From: Selaginella moellendorffii
Taxonomy: Eukaryota > Streptophyta > Lycopodiopsida > Selaginellales > Selaginellaceae
Direction of reading: 5' to 3'
Assembly: GCF_000143415.4 (NCBI RefSeq)
Contig: NW_003314283.1
Location: 1,354,330-1,418,329, forward strand
DNA length: 64,000 nt
Below, in pieces: positions 31,166 through 42,650 of the stretch (its first letter is position 1; the number at the start of each line of letters is the position of its first letter). The translations under genes were made by a program, and so were the position numbers. The notes beneath the pieces are model-generated. The model ran no database searches and was not told the DNA's origin. It saw only the letters and a program-made list of their open reading frames with translations.

Positions 31166-31640
31166 CAGAAATTTTCTCCAATGTACTTGATCTTCCCTTC
31201 TTGAACGAGCTCACCCATCAATAAAGCCAATGCTTCAAGATCAAAACACAAGAATTTCTGCTGATTTTAATCTTGAACCATTGGTTTTTGTATCAACCAA
31301 AAACCCAGGCTCAGGGGACTCTGACCTTGAACCCAGGGCTGCATTGGAGCCATAGATTGGATCATGCACAGCATATACCATTCATTCACATATGCTAGCA
31401 ATTAGAACCGTCAGCCTTTCAAAGGGGGAATCCGAATTGTGAATCCTCATTTCCATTCATCATTTTTTTTATCAATACACAGCATTCATCCTTCTTCTCA
31501 GCCCTTCCTTTTCCTTTCTATTTTCTTACTAGCAATAGATATCTAGCGAAGAGGAGTATCCACACCTCTTCAGCTTTGTTGATGTGTGAGCTCGTCCAAG
31601 AAGGGAAGATCAATTACATTGGACTCTCAGAACAGGTGTT
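31166..31640. pseudogene. aldo-keto-reductase exon fragments in inverted orientation, B2 copy
   Basis: The left arm (about 31170-31230, minus sense) and right arm (about 31570-31621, plus sense) match the B1 inverted repeat, but the spacer is about 340 bp instead of 32. The right arm continues past the duplication boundary as GLSE, the next residues expected in the family, so this copy keeps the original joint. Confidence 0.65.
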
Positions 31641-31814
31641 GTTCATAGAGATGTTTCAATCAATAACATCCATGTGTGGGACTGTGCAACAAGATCCCTA
31701 CTTGAACTTTGACTTTGCAGTTGCTTGTCAAGCGACTTGGAGTGCAATAGTTTACAATTCAATCTGAAAGTGTTATAGTAAAACAAACTAAGCTATCTTG
31801 CAGAAGTGTCTGAC

Positions 31815-32400
31815 TGCTTCAAAGATGTACGACCCTGTAACCGTCGGATTGAAGAAAGTTTCTATATACAAGGGAGGAGAGGCTTGAAATAGCGACTCCT
31901 TCAGTGCGCCGGCGTCTGAAGAACTTCTTTGCGTCTTCGTCACAAGCAGAGGCAGAGGGGTCTAGCCTGTCTCTGTCCGTTACCAGCCAGATTACCTTAC
32001 CTTTCTGTGAACGCTGATCAAATGCATCCTGTGAAGTCTGTATCACTCAACACCTCGTCACTCGCCTAGAAGGCGAAATAAAGGGCATCCCGAATCTGTT
32101 CCGCCATGACGATCGCATGCATGTCAAAGATCCAGATACCAGCCGCGTCAGCATTTCCTTAACGTCGTCTTCCGTTTCATCTTCGTAGTTTATCATGTAC
32201 AAGATATGCACTGCAAGATTTCTAAGAAGACAGCTTTTCCCTCCGCCTTTGGGTCCTGTCAGCACTTGAAGAGCATGAAGTATGATGTCTTGAAACACGC
32301 TACGCTCACAATAAACAAACTCTTGCGGCCTTCGAACCGCAACTTGAGAGACCTGGAAATGGCAAAATCATCTTCTCCTCCAAGCCCTAAAAATGTTTTA
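31815..32400 (-). pseudogene. P-loop NTPase-like gene fragment
   Basis: The minus strand encodes ALQVLTGPKGGGKSCLLRNL, a good Walker A motif (GPKGGGKS), followed by DETEDDVKEMLTRLVSG. A separate frame gives KGKVIWLVTDRDRL. Frames are broken between these pieces and no complete domain can be built. It lies just 3' of copy D on the same strand. Its IWLV-D segment resembles one at 56476-56967 (RVIWLVDDASRLTEIF), which suggests one multicopy family. The family is not recognised. Confidence 0.5.
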
Positions 32401-32434
32401 TTTCAAAATTGCATGGGCCAGCATTTGGCACAAT

Positions 32435-34042
32435 TCAGCAGACGCTGACCTGCTTGTAGTGGCTGGGTCTACCGTCTGGGTATCTCACCAGTGTCATTCT
32501 GTAGCCTTCACGCTTGAGAAGCAACTGTTGACTCAACTCGAGTTGCTCACAAGCCATTTCTCCGGCATGCACACTTGAACCTCGGATGACTTTGGAGTGC
32601 AGCANNNNNNNNNNNNNNNNNNNNNNNNNNNNNNNNNNNNNNNNNNNNNNNNNNNNNNNNNNNNNNNNNNNNNNNNNNNNNNNNNNNNNNNNNNNNNNNN
32701 NNNNCGTTGGGATGTGGAAGTTCTTCTCCTCGGAAGAACGTTGGGCTGCCACAAGAGAGGAATGGATGATGTTGATACCATACTTGGGACCTCGATTTGG
32801 ATGCGGATGGATGGAGATGCGCAGCTGCAACGGGAAGAGCCACTCCACCATGGCCGAGTATGCACGGTTCCTGAGGATCATGAGGAAGGCAACCTGGCTG
32901 CACAGCTTCTTCTTGGCCGACTTTGACGGGAGATTCTTACAACTCTTGTGTTCGTACAAGTCCTCGAGCATGAACCTGGAGAAGCCACGATAAAGATTGC
33001 GTGTCTCCGGGTCATCCTTGATCTCCTTGGTGACAGTTGACTCGTCACAGCCAAACAAGCACATGAGAGCTCGCCTGGAATTCTCTGCATTGGCGGTGAG
33101 CTCGGTAGCAACAGGATGCTCCACGGTGGTGTTGGAGATAAGCTTTGCGATGCTGTTCTCGCTGTGGTTGTCCAGCAGAAACTCATCCAGGCGAAAGAAA
33201 TTGACCAAGCCCGGATACAAGTTGTGTGCCATCTCCCAAAACATCTCGCCATAAGAATCCACAGCAGCATCGTCCGAGCCGACGAGATCAGAGAAGACAT
33301 GGCCATCCGAGGCGACGTTGTAGTGCACGCCTGGAGCATACACGGCCTTGATGAGATCCGCAACAATCTTCATGGAATCGATGGCCAGCTCCTCGGCCTT
33401 GTCCGGGCACTTTCCCAGAGTCTTGTCGGGATTGCACGACTTGACTGGAAATGCGGGCAAGACGAACTCGAGTGGAATGTTTCTTGCGACGTGGTACCTC
33501 ACCTTGTCCGCAAACCTCTGCTTGCCCCCACTTGTGAACCACTGGTCGTGCTTTGGAAAGTGGATGTAATTCCTCTCGATGATGTCCACAATTTGGGAGG
33601 TGATATCGTCCACCTCTTGAGGTGTGTGCGAGCTGAAGGGCTCCAGAAGACAATCCCTAGTCATGACGCTGTTGTCCAGCAGCAGAGAGGCAAGATACTT
33701 CATGTTCTCGCTATCCTCCTCCTGGATGAAAACCACGCCCTCGAATCCATTCCCAATGTATCTCTCGTAGACGGTGGCTTCCCACGAAGAGCATGAATCA
33801 ACTCCAAGCATGGAAATGGTGTATCTGTTGATCTCTGGAGCAACGGAGCGTGTGGCTTGCTTGGCCGCCTCTAAATCTTCTGCTGTGCTTGCAACCATGG
33901 AGGAAAACGTGAATTCCTCACTGGTGCTCTTCCGAGTGGCAACTTGGGGGACATATCTCCTGGCAGACTGTGAGATGAAGGGAACCTCGCCATTCTCCTT
34001 GTGGATATACAAGAACGCAATCTTGTCCTTTGGAAAAGCCAT
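32435..34042 (-). CDS. DIT1-like: DIT1/PvcA-family isocyanide synthase-like protein, copy D
   Basis: Open throughout from ATG 34042 (MAFPKDKIAF), interrupted only by the 100-N gap at 32605-32704, which spans the TPWHN-to-LHSK segment. From the other copies the missing DNA should be 46 nt, giving about 517 aa. Family motifs are present: VLPAFPVKSCNPDKTLG, ASDGHVFSDLV (Val to Ala before SDG), RISIHPHPNRGPKYG. It lies outside the tandem duplication and shares features with both A (NTTVEHPVATELTANAEN) and B/C (FIQEEDSENMKYL), so it is probably an older paralogue. It has its own promoter with a TATA box. Confidence 0.85.
   Translation of the reverse strand: MAFPKDKIAFLYIHKENGEVPFISQSARRYVPQVATRKSTSEEFTFSSMVASTAEDLEAAKQATRSVAPEINRYTISMLGVDSCSSWEATVYERYIGNGFEGVVFIQEEDSENMKYLASLLLDNSVMTRDCLLEPFSSHTPQEVDDITSQIVDIIERNYIHFPKHDQWFTSGGKQRFADKVRYHVARNIPLEFVLPAFPVKSCNPDKTLGKCPDKAEELAIDSMKIVADLIKAVYAPGVHYNVASDGHVFSDLVGSDDAAVDSYGEMFWEMAHNLYPGLVNFFRLDEFLLDNHSENSIAKLISNTTVEHPVATELTANAENSRRALMCLFGCDESTVTKEIKDDPETRNLYRGFSRFMLEDLYEHKSCKNLPSKSAKKKLCSQVAFLMILRNRAYSAMVEWLFPLQLRISIHPHPNRGPKYGINIIHSSLVAAQRSSEEKNFHIPTXXXXXXXXXXXXXXXXXXXXXXXXXXXXXXXXXXLHSKVIRGSSVHAGEMACEQLELSQQLLLKREGYRMTLVRYPDGRPSHYKQVSVC
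32605..32704. other. assembly gap (100 N) inside copy D
   Basis: Alignment with copies A-C predicts 46 nt here, which also keeps the reading frame. Confidence 0.95.
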
Positions 34043-34149
34043 GGAAATCAGTGCAGAAGTTGCTAGATTGTGTGCGTAGAAACCGCTGCTGCTGTGGATG
34101 AGCTAGCAACTGTATGAATGATTTGTTGAAGCTGTGGCACCACTAGAGC

Positions 34150-34157
34150 TTTATATA
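34150..34157 (-). promoter_or_regulatory. TATA box for copy D
   Basis: The minus strand reads TATATAAA about 110 bp upstream of the ATG at 34042, in the stretch 34043-34260 that separates this gene from the 38-bp repeats. Confidence 0.6.
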
Positions 34158-34402
34158 AGGGGAGTTGAATGGACCATCTTTGACAAGAGTTTCTACATTT
34201 GAAAACGTGTTCAACTTAGATTCCTCTTTGGAAGACAAAGTCACATACCTCTCCTTTTTCTATTGTTCCTGGGAAGCTTCGCATGTTTGATCATTCTTGA
34301 TATTCCCTCGCTCTGTAGTTTTTTCGTCCTGAAACACATGACGCCAATAGAAGAAAATGTAAAGAATGCTAGAGTCTCTTTCTTACGGCTAAGTCGTGCC
34401 AC

Positions 34403-34516
34403 GTTTCTCAGTACTGGAACAGGACTTCGGCAGGGCTCGCGTTTCTCAGTACTGGAACAGGACTTCGGCAGGGCTCGCGTTTCTCAGTACTGGAACAGGA
34501 CTTCGGCAGGGCTCGC
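34403..34516. repeat. three perfect 38-bp tandem repeats
   Basis: A 38-bp unit beginning gtttctcagtactggaac is present three times without a visible mismatch. It lies in the 549-bp interval between copy D's start and the end of the importin CDS, so it may sit in the importin 3' UTR or in copy D's upstream region. Confidence 0.92.
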
Positions 34517-34591
34517 CGCCTGAAGGACTCGAGAAAAGTCCAAGACTAGCTCTGGACAAGGACACTGTCGTCAGTCTTTTCGAAACTTCGC

Positions 34592-37500
34592 TCACCAACA
34601 AAGATGACCTTGAAAAGCTCGTCTCAGGTGTGTTCGCATGACTGCTGCTACGAATTGCCGCTTGCTTGCTTCGTCCATGACTCCATGCCTTGCTGGTAGC
34701 TCTGGAGAGGTGACAAAGGCACGAAGTACAGGTTCCGTGCTGGCTGGGTGTTCCAGAGCTAGACTGTATAGGATGTCTGCTAAGGCGTCTCTGAAGATCA
34801 CGGTCAGTTGTCCGTAGGCCACGTACCTGACGACTGTCTGTAACGCTGTTAAGTGGCTTGAAAGTGAGTACCACTACAAATGTACCTCTACCAGTCTTGG
34901 TATGCTGGGGACGACAATTTCATTGACATATGGTTTAAGGTCCTGAGAAATCCGCCACGACTCCGTCTCGCTCAATCCTCCCAGAAAAATAGTACTTGTT
35001 ATGAACTTAGCAGCATAAACTGCAGGCTCAGAATCACCTCTTTGCAAAACACCTGCCAGAGCTGAAGTCGTAAAAAAAGACACCCAGGAAACTTTAAAGC
35101 TTACCAATGGCACACCCGAAAAACTTTGCCAGCGACTTTGACGGAACAAAAACGAGAGGGATGTCCCGGAGGCAGCTGCTGCCGAGGCTACAAATCGCAC
35201 CTAGCGATTCAAAGGCATTGTCTTTGCGCTGTCGAGATTCTTGGTGACTTAAAACCACCAGCTCCAGGAATTCAACGACATCACTGACTTCTTGTAGGCA
35301 GTTTGACAAACAGAAGTGTAGCTCATCGTGCATTGTCTTAGACGACGATACCAGGACAACAATCTGTAAAAATCCACCAATATAAGCGCGACGAAGAAAA
35401 AAACATCAAGAACTTACGCTGCACAAACATTGGATGCAAGAAGGAACGAGGTGCTGCTTAAACATGCCCGTGACAAGTCCCAGCACACGGGGAAGTACAT
35501 CCTCCATCATGACGCCCATTCGAGTAGCCAAAGCTCCCCATAAGTCGCACAAACTTCTAGCAACATCAATGCTTGTCGCCCAGTTTGTCGCTAGAACATC
35601 AAGACTACTCCAAATTTCTCGCAAAACTGGCACCGCAGGATGTGCGTCTGATTTTCTCCCAAAGTCCACAACAGCTTTTATCGTTCTCAAGGCACTTTCC
35701 AAAGGTTTGCCATATGCATCAGTAACCTGTAAATAAGCACACGTCATTTCAAGTCAAAACCATCTCCATGCTAGCAAAACTTACTTGCATCACTGAGCAT
35801 TGTTTGATTGTAGCCACCGCCGAGGCTGTTAAGCCCTGGATAGTTGCTTCCGATTCATGGACTGGCAATGCAGCGGCAACGGCTGCAAGTCCTTCGATCA
35901 GCATAACGCTCTCCTTGCTTTGCAGCCCTCCTAATGAAGTAGTGATTGCTGTTTCGCAAGCTCCCATCAGTGGAGACAGAGCACGCGCAGCGGCTAACTG
36001 CGATGCTGATGCTCGGCAAAGTTCACGTAAGGATTCAGCACCGGATGCCTTCGCTGTACACAAGAATAAACCAAAATAGTAAGGTGAAAACTTTAACGAG
36101 ATAAGGAATTTACCATCAGGAACAGCAAGAGCTGTAATGCTGTAGCTCACAGCTTTCTCAAGTGCTACAGGATCGGCAGCAATCCATTCTGAGAAGCTTT
36201 TGAGTAGCCTTGCAGCCGTATTGACAAGCTTCCCAGACGGCCATCTCGCACTGACTGTTAAGACAATGGTCAGCAGAAAATTGGTAGCTAAAGCCACGAA
36301 TGCATACCTGATTCCAGAAGATTGTGTCCTCCAAAAGCTCCGGAAAACAAGCTCCTCAAAAGTTCTACGGCAGCCTTTTGAGTGTCAACAGCGGAAGTAA
36401 TCTGTTCTCGTAGACAAGAAACTGCATACAGATAGAATTCCGCGTGTTGCCAACAAGAGGCTTGCAGTAAATTTTCAGAAATATACACTATAAGGTCGCA
36501 CCTTAGCACCTTGAAACAGGAAGCAATAGCATCCTCAGCTATGCCATAGCGAAATCTATATCGAAGTACAAAAGTTAGTATCTGCAACAAAAACTGACAG
36601 CTTTTACCCGCAAAAATCATCGTCGTCTATGTCAAAATCGTCAGAGGGATGCTTTGCAACCCTTGCAAGTGCCTGTAAAAGCACGAAGACTTACTTGTCA
36701 TTTTCATGGTTAAGATAATTGATAACCAGACCTCAAAGATAGCCAGGAATATCTTCTCTCGAGGAACATTTACCGAGGAGATGGTGGCGAAACGGGGCCA
36801 CGCCACTGCCACCATTGCCGCTCCATCAATACCAAGACCACCGCCGCCGCCGGTTGCATCGATCATCCACTCGATCAAGAGTAAATCTTCCGGACCTCCT
36901 TTACAAATCAATGCGGGTTCGGAAGCCCCGAGAGCAGCAAGAACGCAGCACAAAGCATGCGAGCGTCGTTGGGAGGAGCTGTTGAAGTACCTTTTGTAGC
37001 TGAGAAGAGCTGCAAATCCGAGTTAAACCAAAACCAATTAACAGGTAATCCTCACCGGAAATAACTGCTCGCACTGCAGCATCCCTGCCTGGAAGGCAAT
37101 CGACAGCTGAAATAAGCTCGGACAGCGCTGCAGACGACGCAATCACACAGGACTCGTTATCGGATCCCAGGGAAGCCAGCAGCACATTGAAGATTTTCGG
37201 ATAATCCGAGTACGTTTCAGACAAAGTGCCACCACCTTGCAACCTGGAACATCTTAAAGATCAGCTCAGAATGGAGCTTGTTACATACCATCTCTCGAAG
37301 CACGTTAGCGTTTTCTCCAGAAGTGGGACGCTAGTTACATTTTGAAGAAAGCCCAGAACTCGCGGGTAGGATAACTGGATGCATTGCATAACCTGACAGA
37401 GAACCTGCATTAGCTCAAGAGATACAAAGAAAAAGAGAAGAGAACTTACTTCCCACGCAAGAGCTCGAGACCTGTGTAGCGTTTCTTCCGCGAGCGCGAT

Positions 37501-38033
37501 CAACAGTTCTAGCGCCAGAGACACCGCTACCTCGTTTGTCATGTCTGTTTTCTCGATTACATCTGCCACCAGCTAGAAGATCAATCGAAAGATTAAAACT
37601 GGAAGAAAGAACGAAGAAGAAAGAAAGAACGAACCTGGGAGCACGCCTCTCCTCCAGCAACAGCAGCAGCAGCGCTCAAAACGACGCACACCCGGCTCGC
37701 CACGATTCTATCTCCTACATTTTTAGGCAATTGCCAGAGAAGAAGATCGAAAATCTCGTGCGCGTCAATCTCATCCAGCTGGACCCAGTCCGATCGCAGC
37801 TTGGACAGCAGCAGATTGAGCACGAAGAACTTCACCTCCGCTGATCGTCCCAGCGCGGAGCCATCGGGAGGGAAGGCGAGATACAAGGCCACAGTCCACA
37901 TTTGCGGCCTGGAAACGAAGGCGCTCACCCATTGATTGGCCTCCTGCTGCCGCTGCGCGTCCCTGGCATCGAGAGCCGCAGCAATGGCGGCCTCGAGCAT
38001 TCCCGCATTCTTGGCGAGCTCTTCCTCCTCCAT
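34592..38033 (-). CDS. Importin-beta family receptor (transportin-3/importin-13-like)
   Basis: Thirteen exons join in frame on the minus strand: 37635-38033, 37450-37572, 37289-37404, 37056-37243, 36732-37009, 36608-36672, 36308-36555, 36114-36254, 35785-36053, 35418-35726, 35105-35363, 34892-35061, 34592-34837. They give 936 aa, the usual size for transportin-3/importin-13 receptors. The N-terminus has the pattern EANQWVSAF...QMWTVALYLAF, then KFFVLNLLLSKLRSDW. An acidic DDFDIDDDDFCGFRYG segment and helical ARM/HEAT-like repeats fill the rest. Such proteins carry cargo such as SR splicing factors through nuclear pores under Ran control. The exact orthologue is uncertain because the repeats diverge. 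The donor of the last intron could be 6 nt further 3' (after GTAGAG). Confidence 0.8.
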
Positions 38034-38109
38034 TCTAGCCCTAAAACAGAGGCCTAGACCTAAAATAAAATAAGAAGATTCCCTGAAATTAGGGTTCTTC
38101 GTTTCTTCC

Positions 38110-39300
38110 ATGGTAAGTGATGGAATGCGTGCGATGTGACTCTCTGATCGATCACTGCGCAGGCGGATCCGGCTTCCGTGGCGCAAATCATCGATGGGAA
38201 GGCAATCGCGAAGGCGATTCATCAAGAGATCGCGGAGGAAGTCGCTCAGCTCAAGGAACAGCACGGCAAGGTAGAACACAGGGCATTTTCTTTCGTTTTG
38301 TAATGTGTTTGTTTCCTTGGTTTGCTCAAGGTCCCTGGATTGGCTGTGGTTATAGTGGGCGAGCGAAAGGATTCGCAGACTTATGTGAGAATGAAGAGGA
38401 AGGCCTGTGCTGAGGTTGGAATTAATTCCATCAATGTGGATCTTCCGGAGAACATCTCTCAGGAAGAGCTCCTGGATCAAGTTCTAGAGCTAAACGAGAA
38501 TCCTGACGTCCATGGTATGTGTTTTCTTTCATAGTTTTCGTATTGCTCACAAGTTTTAATCGGCAGGGATTCTCGTCCAGCTTCCACTTCCCAAGCACAT
38601 CAACGAGGAAGCCATCCTCAACGCCGTAGGCCTCGACAAGGACGTGGATGGCTTCCATCCTTTAAACATTGGAAAGCTTTGCATGAAAGGAAGAGAGCCA
38701 TCGTCCATTCCATGCACTCCCAAGGTATGATCATAGAATGATAATGGTGAGTTTCTCATCTCTTGGGACTCGCAGGGGTGCATCGAGCTTCTCAAGAGGA
38801 GCAAAATCCCGATTGAGAAGAAGAAAGCTGTTGTTGTTGGTCGTAGCAACATCGTTGGAATGCCTGCTGCGTTGCTCTTGATGAAGAACGACGCTACCGT
38901 CACTGTGGTTCACTCGAGAACACCCGAACCGCAAGATATTGTAAAGGAGGCTGACATCGTTATTGCAGCAGCTGGCCAGCCACAAATGGTACTTCGTTTG
39001 CTCGCAATCTTTGTTCTTTTCTCTAACTTGGTAGAGTTTTTCTTTTTCTTTTCTTTTTTCCAGATTAAAAGAGACTGGATAAAACCCGGTGCTGCGGTTA
39101 TCGATGTTGGGACAAATGCCGTGAGTGATCCATCGAAGAAACTCGGCTATAGAATTGTCGGTGATGTGGATTTTGAGGAAGTGAAAACTGTTGCTGGCTG
39201 GATTAGTCCGGTTCCAGGAGGTGTTGGTCCCATGACCATAGCAATGCTGCTACGTAACACCGTCGACTGTGCGAAGGCAGCCTTTGCAAGTGGTGCCTGA
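38110..39300 (+). CDS. FOLD: Methylenetetrahydrofolate dehydrogenase/cyclohydrolase (FolD)
   Basis: Six exons: 38110-38112, 38163-38270, 38331-38514, 38567-38724, 38776-38988, 39064-39300, 300 aa in total. Exon 1 contributes only the ATG. Motifs: the YVRMKRKAC segment with the catalytic Lys and Tyr, [20 protein letters not shown], the NADP-binding [12 protein letters not shown] and the signature [10 protein letters not shown]. The bifunctional enzyme interconverts methylene-, methenyl- and formyl-tetrahydrofolate for one-carbon metabolism. No transit peptide is visible, which fits a cytosolic isoform. It is divergent from the importin gene, with about 77 bp between the two start codons, so they probably share a promoter. 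A broken second copy lies at 41.8-46.5 kb. Confidence 0.93.
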
Positions 39301-39554
39301 TCACAGAAGAAGGAACTGGATCTTTCCAGCAATAATCTCATGAAAGTTCTTGTATCGGCTAGTCGGTCCGGTGAGTTGAAAGGAGGTAAACATTTCATGT
39401 CTGCCTGATTTCGTGGTGAATCTTCTCGAAGCTCTTGCAGTGGAACTGAAGAGCGTTCTTCGCAAAAAGTCTTCCGAGAAGTTGACGATTTTTCACTCCT
39501 TGGCTGACATTTGATTTTCTACAGTGTTTTCTTGGCATTGCGAAGCAAGTGGCT

Positions 39555-39812
39555 ATGGCGTGCGGATCCGAGGCTATTGTTGCTAAGTTGCGTGATGGAA
39601 GATCTCTTGCTTACGACGAGTATGGCAGATTGAAAGAAACGTGATCGTCATCCAGGGCCTTCGGAGTTCTCGGCACCATCGTCTCGCGTGCTCAGAGGTT
39701 CTTTTCCTAACTTTTCTATCAGCCTCTCAGGGCCTTGTGTTTTTCTGTTTGTCCAGAAAGAGCTCGGAGTTTACTTGGTCGAATTCCAAATCCACAGCTC
39801 TCGATCAGCAAG
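39555..39812 (+). pseudogene. alpha/beta hydrolase 5' fragment
   Basis: Starts MACGSEAIVAKLRDGRSLAY, matching the intact gene at 46711 (MVCGSETTLAKLRDGRSLAY). A deletion after EYG throws the frame to a TGA. The intron 1 sequence (gttcttttcctaa...tttgtccag) is still recognisable, and similarity fades after the NPQRS-equivalent. Its upstream flank is also shared with 46500-46700. It is therefore a DNA-level duplicate and not a retrocopy. Confidence 0.85.
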
Positions 39813-40124
39813 TTATGTGCGCAAGCTCTACTTCTACTTGGACTAGCCTTGTCTTTCAGATGATGATTGAAACGCAGGGTATGGTTTTTTCATCCTTGCA
39901 AACAATTGGATGGGGATATTTCAAGAGAAATTCAAGCGGTTGGGTGATCCCTGTGATAAGCACCTCTGTAGAGAGGGACCGAGGTGGCAAAGAAATGTCC
40001 TCATTCCCCACAACTGCAGCAAATCCAAAAAGCTAGATTTGAAGCTGAAATGGTCCACAGCATCACACTTATTGACTTTCACCATCACACAGGTCTTAGT
40101 TTTATTAACATAAATTGCAGTATC

Positions 40125-41538
<1,414 letters not shown>

Positions 41539-41754
41539 GGCGCCGAGTGATGCTAATGGCCTGCCATAACTAATTATATAACCCCGGCTGGAGAACTCCA
41601 AATTGGATTTCGTATTCCTGTGTAATGACATGACTCCTCCTCTCATCCAACGACAAGGATGGATCCACGACGCTTCCAGCGCAGCTTCGCGTCAGTGTCC
41701 TTGGAATCTTATGTCGAGATCTGGATTGGACTTATGCAAACATAAAATTTATGC

Positions 41755-42170
41755 CTGGAAATTAGGGTTCTTCGTTAAGTCTGTATGTGTAGGTGGATGG
41801 CCATCGCAAAAGTGATTCATCTTCTTTGTTGTTGCTCAAGGTCCCTGGTGTGGCTGTGGTCGTGGGCGAGTGAAAAGGTTCAGACTCACGTGAGGAAAGA
41901 GGTTGCATCAATGTGGATCTTCTACACTTCTCAGGAGAGCTCAAACAAGAACATGGACGTCTATGGTATTCGTTTTCTTTTCTCTCTTTCATGTTTCTCC
42001 CAAGTTTTAATCCACAGGCCACTTCCCAAGCACATTAAAGAGGAATACACTTGCATAGTTTACATTGGAAAGCTTTGCATGAATGGAAGAGGGCCATCGT
42101 CTATTCCATGCACTCCCAAGGTATGGTGTTCCTTTTAGGGTGTATCGAGCTTCTCAAGAGGAGTGAAAAC
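41755..42170 (+). pseudogene. decayed FolD copy, 5' part
   Basis: Matches the FolD promoter end and exons 2-5 start (38085-38800) in order, with large internal deletions. Intron-exon joints survive (gctcaaggtccctgg; ttttaatccacagg), so it is a segmental copy and not a retrocopy. Frames are destroyed. Confidence 0.85.
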
Positions 42171-42519
42171 CTGGATAACACCTCTCCATGAGATCTTCCC
42201 AGGTTTCTAATCTAGTTCCTAAATCTAAAGCTACACTCCAAAAAGATTGCTCTTACCTGGATGTGCCAATCCAAGTAGAATCTGTAAAAGACAAGTTGAA
42301 AGATGTTAGTCCCATGCCTTTGATCCCTTGAAGGTAGTGGATAAGCTAGGCATTGCAGTGAAGAGTCAAAAAGATAAGCAGTATTGCAATGTATTTTGTA
42401 TAAGGGATGAGTCTAAAAACATTTTAAGTCCTATACTTTTATAGTCACTATTGGTTAGGAACACATTCCTAACTTTGATCCTCTCAAGTTTGCATTCCTA
42501 AGCTTAAGTCTCCAAAGTG

Positions 42520-42650
42520 CAGGTTCTCCAAAGAGCAAAATCCCAATTGAGAAGAAGAAAGCTGTTGTTGTTGGTCTAGCAAAATCGTTGTGTTGCTCTT
42601 AATGAAGAATGGGGCTACTGTCATCTGGTTCACTCAAGAACAACTAGTCT
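42520..42650 (+). pseudogene. decayed FolD copy, exon 5 remnant
   Basis: Contains agagcaaaatcccaattgag and gctgttgttgttggt, matching exon 5 of FolD (around 38800-38840), then a GATVI-like stretch. It has indels and no open frame. Confidence 0.8.

Larger units (their letters stand above)
22322..31621. repeat. tandem segmental duplication, unit B2
   Basis: B2 repeats B1 from within copy A to the sequence gatcaattacattgga, which ends at 22321 in B1 and at about 31621 here. It lacks the Ty3 element and has about 3 kb extra AT-rich DNA between about 27597 and 30640. Sequence after 31621 (ctctcagaacagg) is the unduplicated flank. Confidence 0.85.
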
